From an uncultured Clostridia bacterium (GTDB taxonomy: Bacteria; Bacillota_A; Clostridia; TANB77; CAG-508): a stretch of DNA of 28,618 nt. Both the position numbers and the translations under genes were made by a program. Below the pieces are notes generated by a model. It searched no databases. It was given only the letters and a program-made list of their open reading frames with translations, and was not told the DNA's origin. Below are positions 1 to 8,328 of this stretch, piece by piece (position 1 is the stretch's first letter; every line of letters starts with the position of its first letter). The stretch is from contig CANRFI010000009.1 of the NCBI GenBank assembly GCA_947629855.1, forward strand, positions 1 to 28,618, in the 5' to 3' direction.

Positions 1-97
1 GCAAATTTTTATCTATATAAAATTATTAAAAAAATTTTAATAATCTTATTGACAATTAATAGTTAGTCTTTCTTTAAAATTCATTTATTAAAGCAAG

Positions 98-136
98 AAA
101 AGTATAGCACATTTTTTAAAAATATGCTATACTTTT
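98..136 (-). terminator. Probable terminator of the small repeat protein gene
   Basis: A perfect 12-bp inverted repeat (AAAAGTATAGCA at 98-109, TGCTATACTTTT at 125-136) has a 15-nt AT-rich loop. It lies about 20 bases past the stop codon of the gene at 157-468. On the minus strand the stem ends in TTTT and then a T-rich stretch, as in an intrinsic terminator, though the T-tract is interrupted. Confidence 0.6.
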
Positions 137-156
137 CCATTAATTTTATTTAAAGT

Positions 157-468
157 TTATTTTTTACTTCTAAAACTAACTTCTTGGAATAGAAAATCGT
201 GTACTTTTCCCCAAGTAATATCTTGATGTAAGAACTCATTTATTTCATCTTCTATTTTTTGTTGATATGGTGTTAATTCTACTTTTATTTCCTTATTCCA
301 ATCTATGTCTTGTAACCAAAATGCTTTAAATTTACTCCAGAATCCTGCTTTGGTTGGTAGATTTCCACTAACATTCATAATGGTTCCCGCGTTTTCTTTG
401 TTTGGCTCTGTTACTTCAACTCCACCAAAAACACCTGATAGTTCGTTTATTTTTTCTGAATCTGCCAT
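157..468 (-). CDS. Small protein with GG-leader-like N-terminus and three internal repeats
   Basis: I do not recognise this 103-residue protein. It starts with ATG behind a strong AAAGGAGG. Residues 8-16 (NELSGVFGG) resemble the double-glycine leader of exported peptides: E at -8, L at -7, V at -4 and GG at -2/-1 relative to a cut after G16. The C-terminal half carries three copies of an eight-residue motif, FWLQDIDW (50-57), FLHQDITW (79-86) and FLFQEVSF (92-99), with consensus F-[WL]-x-Q-[DE]-[IV]-x-[WF]. No membrane segment or cysteine is seen. It appears to be a single-gene unit with its own promoter (511-539) and terminator (98-136). No transporter or maturase gene lies nearby, so a secreted-peptide role is only a guess; a cytosolic structural protein is equally possible. 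That the gene is real is fairly sure; its function is unknown. Confidence 0.8.
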   Translation of the reverse strand: MADSEKINELSGVFGGVEVTEPNKENAGTIMNVSGNLPTKAGFWSKFKAFWLQDIDWNKEIKVELTPYQQKIEDEINEFLHQDITWGKVHDFLFQEVSFRSKK

Positions 469-510
469 CTTTTAATTCCTCCTTTGTAATATATACAAAT
501 CATTATTTTA

Positions 511-539
511 TTTATACTATATATTTTTAAAATAATCAA
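511..539 (-). promoter_or_regulatory. Promoter of the small repeat protein gene
   Basis: On the minus strand, TTGATT (534-539) and TATAAA (511-516) are separated by exactly 17 bases, close to the sigma-70/SigA consensus. It lies about 45 bases upstream of the start codon at 468. Confidence 0.6.
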
Positions 540-568
540 GTAATTTTACTACATTTTTATATTAAATG

Positions 569-587
569 TTTGTTACACATTTGTTAC
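569..587. repeat. Direct repeat TTTGTTAC x2 upstream of promoter
   Basis: TTTGTTAC occurs at 569-576 and again at 580-587, an 11-base period (about one helical turn). It sits some 30-50 bases upstream of the -35 box at 534-539, where an activator could bind. It is also immediately past the mtaB stop codon, so chance in AT-rich DNA is possible. Confidence 0.35.
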
Positions 588-594
588 GTTTTTA

Positions 595-1907
595 TTACAC
601 ATCTTCTATTTCCATTAAAATATAGTTATTTTCAATTTTTTTACAAATTCCTTTTACTATTTTATTTTCTAAACTTTTATTTGATTTAGTAGAAACTAAA
701 ACATAATTTTTAGTGTGTCCAAAATAATTTTCATTTTTTTTCTCTTCAAATAATACTTCTATTTCTTTTCCTATATATGTTTTATTATATTCTATTTCAT
801 TTTTATTTGAAAGTTCAATTAATTTTTTACTTCTTTCTTCTTTTATTGTTCCATCAATTTGTCCAGACATTCCGTGCTGCTTTTGTTCCTTTTCTTGGAG
901 AATATTTAAAAATATGCATTTTATAGAATTTTATGTCTTGTAAAAATTTATAAGTTTTTTCGAATTCTTCTTCACTTTCTTGTGGAAATCCGAACAATAA
1001 TATCTGTTGTTAGGATAACATCTTTATATGTATTTCTTAATCTTTCTACAATTTCTTTGAATTGCATACAGTTATATCTTCTATTCATTCTTTTTAAAGT
1101 TTCATCACATCCACTTTGCAAAGATAAATGAAAGTGATGACATATTTTTTCTAATTTAGACAATCTTTTTACAAATTCTTCTGTTATTAAAAGTGGTTCA
1201 ATTGAACCTAATCTTATCCTTTCAATTCCATTTATTTGATTTATTTCTTCTAATAAATCTATAAGTCTATATTCTTCTTTAAAATCTTTTCCGTAAGAAG
1301 CTATATGAATTCCTGTTATAACTACTTCTTTAATTTCTTTTTGAGCAATTTTTTTGATTTCTTCTACTACAATTTTAGGATTTCTACTTCTTACTCTTCC
1401 TCTTGCATATGGAATAATACAATATGTACAAAATCTGTCACATCCATCTTGTACTTTAATTACAGCCCTTGTTTTTTCTGTATATGTTGTCTCTCCTAAT
1501 TCTACATATTCCTTTTGCGAAATTACATCTTCAATTTCTATATCTTTTTTTCTTGTTTCTATATATTTTTCTATTACTTGCACAATATTCTTTTTTTCAT
1601 TATTTCCTAATACTAAATCAATTTCTTCCATTTTTTCTAATTCATTTTTTGCTACCTGTACATAACAACCACAAGCAACTACTATTGCTTGTGGATTTAA
1701 TTCTTTTACTCTTCGTAACATTTGTCTTGATTTTCTGTCTGATATATTAGTTACTGTACAAGTATTTATAATATATATATCTGCTTTTTCGGTATTTTCA
1801 TATATTTCGTATTCTTTTTGTAGAAATTGTTGTATCATAGCATTTGTTTCATATTGATTTACTTTACAACCCAAAGTTATAAAAGCTACTCTTTTTTTAT
1901 TTTTCAT
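595..1907 (-). CDS. mtaB: tRNA t6A37 methylthiotransferase MtaB, read through two CGG +1 sites
   Basis: MtaB converts t6A37 to ms2t6A37 in tRNAs that read ANN codons. The N-terminal methylthiotransferase domain shows GCKVNQYETN, NTCTVT and CGCY, supplying the three cysteines of one 4Fe-4S cluster. The radical-SAM cluster motif CDRFCTYC (Cys at about 156, 160, 163) follows, and a TRAM domain ends the protein. The reading frame breaks twice, at CGG codons 992-990 and 874-872. Skipping each C gives TTDIIV-GFPQES, the family VGFP motif, and GTKAA-GMSGQIDG leading into TRAM, for about 436 residues, the normal length. I chose the ATG at 1907 because MKNKKRVAFITLGCKVN matches family N-termini; a GTG at 1925 is possible. 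Neither has a good ribosome binding site. It lies 45 bases after mreB and is probably co-transcribed with it. Without +1 reading it would be a three-piece pseudogene. Confidence 0.85.
872..874 (-). other. CGG +1 recoding site, mtaB site 2
   Basis: GCA CGG A: reading GGA after skipping C joins the radical-SAM part to the TRAM part (AA-G-MSGQ). In frame after the shift at 992-990. Confidence 0.75.
990..992 (-). other. CGG +1 recoding site, mtaB site 1
   Basis: GTT CGG A: zero frame runs into a stop after ISTRK; skipping C gives V-GFP, the conserved family motif. Confidence 0.8.
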
Positions 1908-1952
1908 TTTTATTCTTACTTTCACTATTTAATTATTTTAAATGTTTTTATG

Positions 1953-2964
1953 TTATTTTTTTGTTTTTCCATCTAATGCGTCTAAATTTTCTAATGCCTT
2001 ACCTGTTCCTAATGCTACACAAGATACAGTATCTTGTGCAATCATTACATTGATTCCTGTTTTTTCTTGCAAAAGCTTATCTAACCCATCTACTAGGCAT
2101 CCTCCACCTGTCATATAAATTCCTTTATCACTTATATCTGATGCAAGTTCTGGTGGTGTTCTTTCAAGTACAGAATGAACTGCATCTACAATCATCATTG
2201 CTGGCTCAATTAATGCTTCTAGCATTTCACTAGAATGAATTGTAATAGTTTTTGGAAGTCCTGTAATTAAATCTCTACCTCTAATGTCCATTTCTGTATC
2301 TTGTATTTTAGGAAATACACAACCTATATTCACTTTTAAATCTTCTGCTGTTCTTTCTCCTATCATAACATTGTGTTTTTTCTTAATATATTTTACGATT
2401 GCTTCATCAAACTTGTCTCCCGCTACTTTTATAGATGTATTTACAACTGAGCCTCCGAAGGGAAATAACAGCAATGTCAGTTGTTCCTCCACCAATATCT
2501 ACTACCATATTTCCACATGCTTTTGATATGTCAATTCCTGCTCCAATTGCAGCAGCTATTGGTTCTTCTATTAAATAAACTTTTCTTGCACCTGCTTGGG
2601 AAGCAGCATCAATAACAGCTTTTTTTTCAACTTCTGTTACTTGGGATGGGATACAAATCATAATTCTTGGAGCAAATAGAAATTTTCCACAAACTTTGTT
2701 TATAAAGTGTTTTAACATTTTTTCAGTTACAGTATAGTTAGAAATTACACCATCTCTTAAAGGTCTTGTTGCTACAATATTTCCTGGTGTTCTTCCAAGC
2801 ATTCTTCTTGCTTCTTGTCCTACTGCTAATACTTCTCCTGTATTATTGTCTACTGCTACAACAGATGGTTCTCTTAATACAATTCCTTTTCCTTTTACAT
2901 ACGCAATTACTGTTGCAGTTCCTAGATCAATTCCTATATCTTGTCCCAAACCAAATTTAAACAT
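1953..2964 (-). CDS. mreB: Rod-shape actin-like protein MreB, with one CGG +1 site
   Basis: MreB forms membrane-bound filaments that guide the cell-wall elongation machinery. The N-terminus [11 protein letters not shown] is the phosphate-1 loop of the actin fold, [15 protein letters not shown] (about residue 155) is phosphate-2, and [12 protein letters not shown] is the adenosine motif. Frame is lost at the in-frame CGG 2457-2455. Skipping C gives AVISL-GGSVV, matching the family, and the product is 336 residues, the usual MreB length. In zero frame the protein would end 15 codons later, losing the second half of the nucleotide fold. Start ATG lies behind GAAGGGAAGAG. A near-consensus promoter is at 3017-3045. 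First gene of a likely mreB-mtaB unit, divergent from tsaE. A paralogue such as Mbl cannot be excluded without the rest of the genome. Confidence 0.93.
2455..2457 (-). other. CGG +1 recoding site, mreB
   Basis: CTT CGG A: skipping C restores L-G-G within the conserved SLGGSVV stretch following phosphate-2. Confidence 0.85.
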
Positions 2965-3016
2965 CTTTCTCTTCCCTTCAAATTTTATTTTTCTTTTTTG
3001 TTACAATTTTATTACA

Positions 3017-3045
3017 ATTATATTACAAGGTTTGTAATTTATCAA
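3017..3045 (-). promoter_or_regulatory. Promoter of mreB-mtaB
   Basis: On the minus strand TTGATA (3040-3045), 17-base spacer, TATAAT (3017-3022). Only one mismatch to the SigA consensus. The start codon of mreB is at 2964. Confidence 0.75.
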
Positions 3046-3054
3046 TACTTTTAA

Positions 3055-3083
3055 TTGAATTTTTTCATTTTTTGTAGTATAAT
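3055..3083 (+). promoter_or_regulatory. Promoter of tsaE-tsaB-rimI
   Basis: TTGAAT (3055-3060), 17-base spacer, TATAAT (3078-3083), followed by a GGGGTGG ribosome binding site and the ATG at 3108. Back-to-back with the mreB promoter, about 10 bases between the two -35 boxes. Confidence 0.75.
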
Positions 3084-3107
3084 TATGATAATTTCGGGGT
3101 GGTTTTT

Positions 3108-3577
3108 ATGAAGAATTTTAAATTTCTTTCTAAAAGTGAAACTGATACTAAAAATTTTGCAAAACAATTGGCGTCTAAACTAAATAATGAAGATATAATC
3201 GTCTTGACACGGTGATTTGGGAAGTCGGTAAAACAAAATTTACCGAAGGCATCTTAAGTTATTTTGGATTAGAAAAAGAAATTTCTAGTCCTACATTTAC
3301 TATTGTAAATGAATATAAAAAAGATGATGTTTCAATTTATCATTTTGATGTTTATCGTTTAGAAGATTCATCTGAATTTTATGAAATTGGTGGAGAAGAA
3401 TATTTTGGAAATGGTATTTGCATTATTGAGTGGGGTGAATTATTAAAAGACATACTTCCAAAAGAATATCTCCATATTACATTTAGTAGAGATGATAATA
3501 ATGAAAATGTTAGAATATTAAATATAGATGTAAATTCACACAGATGGGAGGATTATTTTGAAAATATTAAGTATTGA
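3108..3577 (+). CDS. tsaE: tRNA t6A synthesis ATPase TsaE, with two CGG +1 sites in the P-loop
   Basis: TsaE is the ATPase that drives the TsaB-TsaD complex making t6A37 on tRNA. The ATG at 3108 sits behind GGGGTGG, and codon 35 is CGG (3210-3212). Skipping its C leads, five codons later, to a second in-phase CGG (3226-3228). Skipping that C as well gives LT-GDLGS-GKTKFTEG, an intact Walker A motif (family GDLGAGKT). Further motifs are SSPTFTIVNEY, HFDVYRLED and IIEWGELL. With both shifts the product is 155 residues, the family size. In zero frame it would lack the nucleotide-binding loop. The 3' end overlaps the tsaB start by 20 bases, implying coupled translation. As TsaE is normally needed for growth in bacteria that lack other t6A routes, it is the strongest single case that CGG must be recoded. 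Confidence 0.92.
3210..3212 (+). other. CGG +1 recoding site, tsaE site 1
   Basis: ACA CGG T: skipping C gives T-G, the first glycine of the Walker A motif. In frame with the ATG at 3108 (codon 35). Confidence 0.88.
3226..3228 (+). other. CGG +1 recoding site, tsaE site 2
   Basis: AGT CGG T: in phase only after the first skip; skipping C gives S-G-K-T, the glycine directly before the catalytic lysine. Confidence 0.88.
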
Positions 3578-4692
3578 TACAGCAAGTAATATTTGTGGAG
3601 TTTCAATTTTAGAAGAGTCTAACTTAATTTGTAAGTTAGATTCTAATTTAGGAACAACACATTCTGAAAATTTAATGCCTATGATTAATTCAGCCCTTGA
3701 AAAGGCTAATTTATCTATGGAGAATATAGAGTTATTAGTTTGTGATAAAGGACCTGGATCTTTTACTGGGATTCGTATTGGAATAGCAACTGCAAAAGCG
3801 TTTCAAGACAGTTTAAATATTCCATGCATTGGAGTTAGTTCATTAGAGTCTTTAGCATATTTAGCAAATAAAGAAGGTTTTATTTTTAGTTTAATAGACT
3901 GTAAAAATAATAATTGTTATTTTTCTTTATACGAAAATAAAAATGGTAATTATTTTAATATTATCCCACCATCTACAGACAATATAGAAAATGCTTTTAA
4001 TTTATGCCTAAAAGTAATTCCTAATGAAAGTTGCATTACTTTTGTTGGTGATGGTATTTTTGCCTTTGAAAACAAAATAAATGAATATTTTAAAAATTTT
4101 AAAATAAACTTATCTAAACAAAATGAATTAGATTCTTATATTTTAGGATTAATAGGATTTCGTAAATGGAAAGAAAATGAATTAGATGATGTATTACCTC
4201 TTTATTTAAAAAAGCCTCAAGCTCAAAAAATATTACAAGAAAAATTAAAAGAAATTGAAATTTCTCATATGCAACTTACAGACTTAAATTCTATTTCAAA
4301 TAGGCTTACAATCGATTTTGATGAATTTTGGAATGCATCTACTTTAAAAGATGAATTGGAAAGTGAGAATTCACAGTATTTAGTTGCCAAATTTAAAGAT
4401 GAAATAGTTGGATTTGCTGGAATTAAAGTTATGATTGATGAAGCAGATATAATGAATATTGTAGTAAAAAAAAGTTGCAGAAATGAAGGAATTGGAGGGT
4501 TTTTATTAAAAAGCCTAATTGATTTATCAAAACAATTAGGCTTACATACTATTACTTTAGAAGTTATGGAAGAAAATTATCCTGCTATTTATTTATATAA
4601 AGAATTTGGTTTTACTCAAGTACGGAATTAGAAAAAATTATTACAAAAGTAAAGATGGAATTATTATGAAAAAGAATTTGACAATTTTATAA
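3558..4692 (+). CDS. TsaB-RimI fusion protein, with one CGG +1 site near the C-terminus
   Basis: Residues 1 to about 225 are TsaB, the TsaD partner in t6A synthesis: SIDTASNICGVSI at the start, THSENLMP, and DKGPGSFTGIRIG (about 63-75), closing with PLYLKKPQAQ. From about 233 on is a GNAT acetyltransferase of the RimI type, which acetylates the N-terminal alanine of ribosomal protein S18; the acetyl-CoA loop is RNEGIGGFLL and LYKEFGF is the typical late motif. Zero frame stops two residues after Q-V (CGG at 4623-4625). Skipping C adds GIRKNYY and 15 further residues, exactly the conserved RimI tail, for 377 residues in all. The extended 3' end overlaps the convergent RNHCP gene by 29 bases. 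Overlaps tsaE at its start. TsaB-RimI fusions occur in some Firmicutes, so fusion itself is not new. Confidence 0.9.
4623..4625 (+). other. CGG +1 recoding site, tsaB-rimI
   Basis: GTA CGG A: in phase with the ATG at 3558 (codon 356). Skipping C yields V-GIRKNYY, the expected RimI ending. Confidence 0.85.
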
Positions 4693-4978
4693 TTAAATCC
4701 ATATTATCATCTTTTGCTGCTTTATTTTTTCTAATTGCACCACATTTCTTACATTTAAAAACAATAACATATCCTTTTTTGCTATTAATTTCCAGTCCGA
4801 TAGGCTCTAAATCTCCATTGCAATCTTCTTGCCTATCGCCTGGATTTTTATCTATATGTTTTGAGTGTAAACAATATGGACAATGATTTCTACAAGAATA
4901 TCCTAATTTTGGTACTTCTTTTCCACAATTTTCACATATAAACTCTTCATCTATTTCAAAAAAATTTTTTTGTTTCAT
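4664..4978 (-). CDS. RNHCP domain zinc-binding protein
   Basis: A 104-residue protein named after its RNHCP signature. It contains FICENCGKEV, SCRNHCPYCLHSKH (about residues 28-41), PGDRQEDCNG, and a C-terminal FKCKKCGAIRKNKAAKDDN. The paired cysteines and histidines point to bound zinc; the function of the family is not known to me. It follows the nucleoside kinase by 9 bases on the same strand and is likely co-transcribed with it. Its 3' end overlaps the extended end of tsaB-rimI on the other strand. The identity of the family is sure; the role is open. Confidence 0.9.
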   Translation of the reverse strand: MKQKNFFEIDEEFICENCGKEVPKLGYSCRNHCPYCLHSKHIDKNPGDRQEDCNGDLEPIGLEINSKKGYVIVFKCKKCGAIRKNKAAKDDNMDLIIKLSNSFS

Positions 4979-4987
4979 TTTTATCTC

Positions 4988-6628
4988 CTAATATTTGAAA
5001 TCTCCTCCACCTAAAAATTCTTTTAATAGTGAATTTGTTGGTATCATATTTTGTGGAATAGGTTCAAAATATTTTAATATATTTATTAATCTTCTTGCTT
5101 CCGCATATTCTGCTTCACTTTGTTTTATTTCTTCTAATAATGGCACTGCAAGTGTTTTTAATGCTGATAATTCATAAATTAGTGATGTATTAAATATGCT
5201 ATCTGACTCTTCTTGATATGGGAAAATATTTTTTTCTTCTCCTTTATTTACCATATTCCACGACCTAATTGTGTGTTTTGCATCATATCCTCTAAATTGG
5301 TAATCTCGTACAATTCTTCTTACTAATCTTGTATCTGTTGTAGAAATTCGATTATATCTATCCATATTTAAAACTGTTAATGCACTAATATAAATTTTAT
5401 ATTTTTGTTCTTTATCAATTCTACTTGTTAATTTATCATTTAGGCAATGGATTCCTTCAATTACTAAAATTTCATCTTGCTCTAATTTTAATTTTTTTCC
5501 ATTATATCTTTTAGTTCCTTCATAAAAGTCAAATTCTGGAACTTCTACTTCTTGACCGTTTAATAGTTTTGTTAAGTGATCATTAAATAATTCCAAATCA
5601 ATTGCTTCTATACATTCAAAATCATAATTTCCATTTTCGTCTTTTGGATTATCTTTTCTTTCTACAAAATAATTATCTACTGATATCGTCACTGGTTTAA
5701 TTCTATTAATCCTTAATTGTATACCTAATCTTTGAGCAAAAGTTGTTTTACCTGATGAAGATGGTCCTGCAATTAATACTATTTTAATTTTTCTATTTTT
5801 GGCAATTTCATCTGCAATATTAGCAATTTTCTTTTCGTGTAATGCTTCATCAAGCATAATAATATCTTTAATAGTTCCTTCTTCCACTGCTTTATTTAAT
5901 TTATAAACTGTATTTACATTTAAAATTTTGTGAATATCATCATATTCATTTAATGCCCAAGCTAATTTTTTACTTTGAATTAATTTTGGTAATTGCTCTG
6001 GTTTATTTGAGTTTGGATATCTCAATAATAAACCATCATCATATTTTACAATTTCAAATATATTTGTAATTCCTGTCCTATTTGCTAGTGTACCATAGCA
6101 ATAATTATAGTAATCTTCACAAAAATACATATAAATTTCTTGATTTTCTTTTAAATCTAATTGCAATTTTCCTCTTACTGTGTTGTTTTTTTGAAAAAAT
6201 TCTTCTGCTTCTTTTCTATTCATAATTACTTGCTCTATATTTAAGTCTTTTTTTATAATTTCTTCCATTCTATCAGTCAAACTTTGTATAAGTTCTTCTG
6301 TTATTTCTACATCTTCAATTTCAAAAAACATAGAATTTGGTAATTGGTAATTTACAATTATTCCTTTTCTAGGATATAATTTTTCAAATGCCATACCTAA
6401 AATATAAATTAATGTTCTTCTATAAATTTTTGTACCTTCTTTAGATGAGATATCAATTAATTTTATTTCTCCATCTTGTTTTATTTTATATCCTAAATTC
6501 ACATATTCGTTGTTAAACGTTGCTCCAATAACAGTATGCTTACTTTTTTCAATTTCTTCTTTTAATAAGTCTTGTATGCTTATTTCATAATCTTGCTCTA
6601 TTATTTTGTCTTTGTATTGTATTTTCAT
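4988..6628 (-). CDS. Nucleoside (uridine-type) kinase with N-terminal TGS/ThrRS-like region
   Basis: A 546-residue protein of the large clostridial nucleoside kinase family. The first 60 residues resemble a TGS domain; the next part is like the threonyl-tRNA synthetase second additional domain, ending with the aminoacyl-synthetase-like middle section. The kinase part begins at about residue 280 with VLIAGPSSSGKTTFAQRL (P-loop 288-295), then VDNYFVERKDNP and FDFYEGTKRYNGKKL, and VIEGIHCLND, all typical of uridine kinase/phosphoribulokinase folds. It probably phosphorylates uridine or cytidine; the exact substrate is inferred. Start ATG is behind AGGAGGAATTTT. One CGG triplet at 5558-5556 is out of phase (AAC GGT), and the gene is intact, a useful contrast to the recoded genes. 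Confidence 0.88.
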   Translation of the reverse strand: MKIQYKDKIIEQDYEISIQDLLKEEIEKSKHTVIGATFNNEYVNLGYKIKQDGEIKLIDISSKEGTKIYRRTLIYILGMAFEKLYPRKGIIVNYQLPNSMFFEIEDVEITEELIQSLTDRMEEIIKKDLNIEQVIMNRKEAEEFFQKNNTVRGKLQLDLKENQEIYMYFCEDYYNYCYGTLANRTGITNIFEIVKYDDGLLLRYPNSNKPEQLPKLIQSKKLAWALNEYDDIHKILNVNTVYKLNKAVEEGTIKDIIMLDEALHEKKIANIADEIAKNRKIKIVLIAGPSSSGKTTFAQRLGIQLRINRIKPVTISVDNYFVERKDNPKDENGNYDFECIEAIDLELFNDHLTKLLNGQEVEVPEFDFYEGTKRYNGKKLKLEQDEILVIEGIHCLNDKLTSRIDKEQKYKIYISALTVLNMDRYNRISTTDTRLVRRIVRDYQFRGYDAKHTIRSWNMVNKGEEKNIFPYQEESDSIFNTSLIYELSALKTLAVPLLEEIKQSEAEYAEARRLINILKYFEPIPQNMIPTNSLLKEFLGGGDFKY

Positions 6629-6748
6629 AAAATTCCTCCTTTTGTCATATAGTTTTATTTTATCTTAAATATAAATATAAGTCAAATTGTTATAATTTTA
6701 TTTTTTATGGATATACTTTTATAAATATCTATTTTTAGGAGGTTTATT

Positions 6749-6931
6749 ATGGATTTAGAAAGAATTAATAATATTGTTAACCAAAATGAGAAATTTGATG
6801 TGTTCTATGATGAAAGAGCTGTTTGGATTCAAGAAATTAATGAAAATAATCAAATGGCAAAAATAGGTTTTATTGATAATTTTGAAGAAAAAGATGTTTT
6901 TATTAAAGATTTGTATGAAAGAACATTATAA
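6749..6931 (+). CDS. Probable H-type small acid-soluble spore protein
   Basis: A 60-residue protein behind TAGGAGG. The pattern MDLERINNIVNQ, then V.YDERAVWIQEINEN and a final acidic stretch follows the H-type spore protein layout (MDLxRAxxIxxS, VxYNGxPVWIQ), the minor spore-core proteins made late in sporulation. The match is clear in layout but not strict, so the name is likely rather than certain. Single-gene unit, divergent from the nucleoside kinase and closed by the hairpin at 6940-6989. With spoIIM at 22820 it hints that the organism forms spores or descends from spore formers. Confidence 0.72.
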   Translation: MDLERINNIVNQNEKFDVFYDERAVWIQEINENNQMAKIGFIDNFEEKDVFIKDLYERTL

Positions 6932-6939
6932 ATAAATTT

Positions 6940-6989
6940 ATAATCTCCAGTAATGACTTATGTGATAATAAGTTACTACTGGAGATTAT
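6940..6989. terminator. Bidirectional terminator between spore protein and TPR genes
   Basis: ATAATCTCCAGTA (6940-6952) pairs with TACTGGAGATTAT (6977-6989), and an inner ACTTAT/ATAAGT pair extends the stem. It lies between the convergent genes ending at 6931 and 7000, so it can serve both. Confidence 0.75.
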
Positions 6990-6999
6990 TACATTTATA

Positions 7000-8268
7000 C
7001 TATTCTTGTATTTCTTTTTGAATATTCTCGTCTTTTTGTTCTTGCAAGTTTTCTTGTCCTCTGCCAGAAGAATTTTTCTTGAGTAATTTAATGTCGTTAT
7101 AACTTAGATGCTTAGTTATTTCACTCATTTCTTCTAAATGTTCTTTTGCTTTTATTTCTTTTTCTTTTAATTTCTTTTTATTTTTTTCTTCTGTTTGAGC
7201 TTCATCTTCTTCTAGTTGTGGCTCTTCTAAATTAAATGGTATAGCAATTTTAGCCATAATTGGAATAAAAATTGGTTCTTTTTTTACTTTTTCTGCTATT
7301 TTTTTACTATTTATATCAATCGCTGTATTAATATATTGAATTGCCATATCTTTATTACCTTTTATTAAGTAAATTTTTGCCAATTCATAATAGCCATCTG
7401 CAGATAATTCTTCATCTTCAATTATTTCTAAAAATCTTTTTTCCGCTTCTTCTAAATCTTTATAAATTAAGGCAATTTCTGCTAAAGAATATTTAGCGTT
7501 ATATAATAAAGAATTAATTTGTGCTGCTTTTTCATAACATGTTTTTGCATTTTGGAAATCATTTAACATAGTATAAGCAATTCCCAAATTGTAGTTTAAT
7601 TCATAACTTACTGGATTATATTTTAGAGCATCTTGATAAACATTTACTGCTTCTTTATACATTTCCTTTTCTAACAAAATATCTCCTAATAATTCTGTTG
7701 CCTTATACATTTCTGGTTTTTTGTTCAATAAACTATGTAACATATCTGCTGCATCATCTTTTTTGTCTAAATGAGTTAATAATTCTGCTACTTTATAATA
7801 AGAATCATAATCTTTTTTATTTAAATCTACTGCTTGTACATATTCATCAATTGCTTTTCTTAATCCACCTTCTTGTTCATAAATTTCAGCAAGTATTTTA
7901 TGTGCTTGGTAAAATTTTGGATTTTTTTCTAATAAACTAATTAATGATTGTTTTGCTTTTTTATTATCTCCAAAAAATAAATATAATTTCGCTTTTTGAA
8001 GATATAGTATTTCTGACAATACAATATTTCTTTTTTCTAATATTAAAATTGCAATAGGTAAAATTATTGATAATATATATTTTAGTATAACAAACAAAAT
8101 ATTTAGTTTGATTTGGAAAAATACTTCTACAAAATTAAGTGCAATTCCAATTGCTTCTAAAACTAGTACAACAACGTAAGTAGTGTCATTTTTTTGTATC
8201 ATGCGGAAAAACATATATACAAATATAGCAAGGGCAATTACAGTAAATATTAATTGTTCTACTATCAT
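7000..8268 (-). CDS. Membrane-anchored TPR repeat protein
   Basis: A 422-residue protein. Residues 1-85 are hydrophobic with about three membrane segments (for example QLIFTVIALAIFVYMFF). About residues 105-330 form a run of some six to seven tetratricopeptide repeats with the W/Y-x2-L-G/A-x3 pattern (NYNLGIAYTMLNDFQNAKTC, YYELAKIYLIKGNKDMAI). The tail from about 345 is charged and rich in E and K, probably coiled coil. TPR arrays bind protein partners, here on the inner membrane face by inference. Start ATG behind AGGAG. Neighbours give no clear clue to the partner: it follows the lytic transglycosylase on the same strand by 60 bases, so a wall-related role is possible. Confidence 0.8.
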   Translation of the reverse strand: MIVEQLIFTVIALAIFVYMFFRMIQKNDTTYVVVLVLEAIGIALNFVEVFFQIKLNILFVILKYILSIILPIAILILEKRNIVLSEILYLQKAKLYLFFGDNKKAKQSLISLLEKNPKFYQAHKILAEIYEQEGGLRKAIDEYVQAVDLNKKDYDSYYKVAELLTHLDKKDDAADMLHSLLNKKPEMYKATELLGDILLEKEMYKEAVNVYQDALKYNPVSYELNYNLGIAYTMLNDFQNAKTCYEKAAQINSLLYNAKYSLAEIALIYKDLEEAEKRFLEIIEDEELSADGYYELAKIYLIKGNKDMAIQYINTAIDINSKKIAEKVKKEPIFIPIMAKIAIPFNLEEPQLEEDEAQTEEKNKKKLKEKEIKAKEHLEEMSEITKHLSYNDIKLLKKNSSGRGQENLQEQKDENIQKEIQE

Positions 8269-8328
8269 TTTTATTACTCCTTTATTTTTTATTTATATTG
8301 TTATTTTATTTCATTTTTTGTCATTTGT

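Noticed and set aside
22..44. AT-only palindrome (ATTATTAAAA / TTTTAATAAT) at the left edge
   Set aside because: Expected by chance in such AT-rich DNA; no gene ends or starts near it within the window.
1354..1665. Plus-strand open frames inside mtaB and similar frames opposite polA, the TPR gene, ruvB and queH
   Set aside because: Low-complexity hydrophobic or S/F-rich products opposite well-matched genes; no ribosome binding site; antisense shadows in AT-rich DNA.
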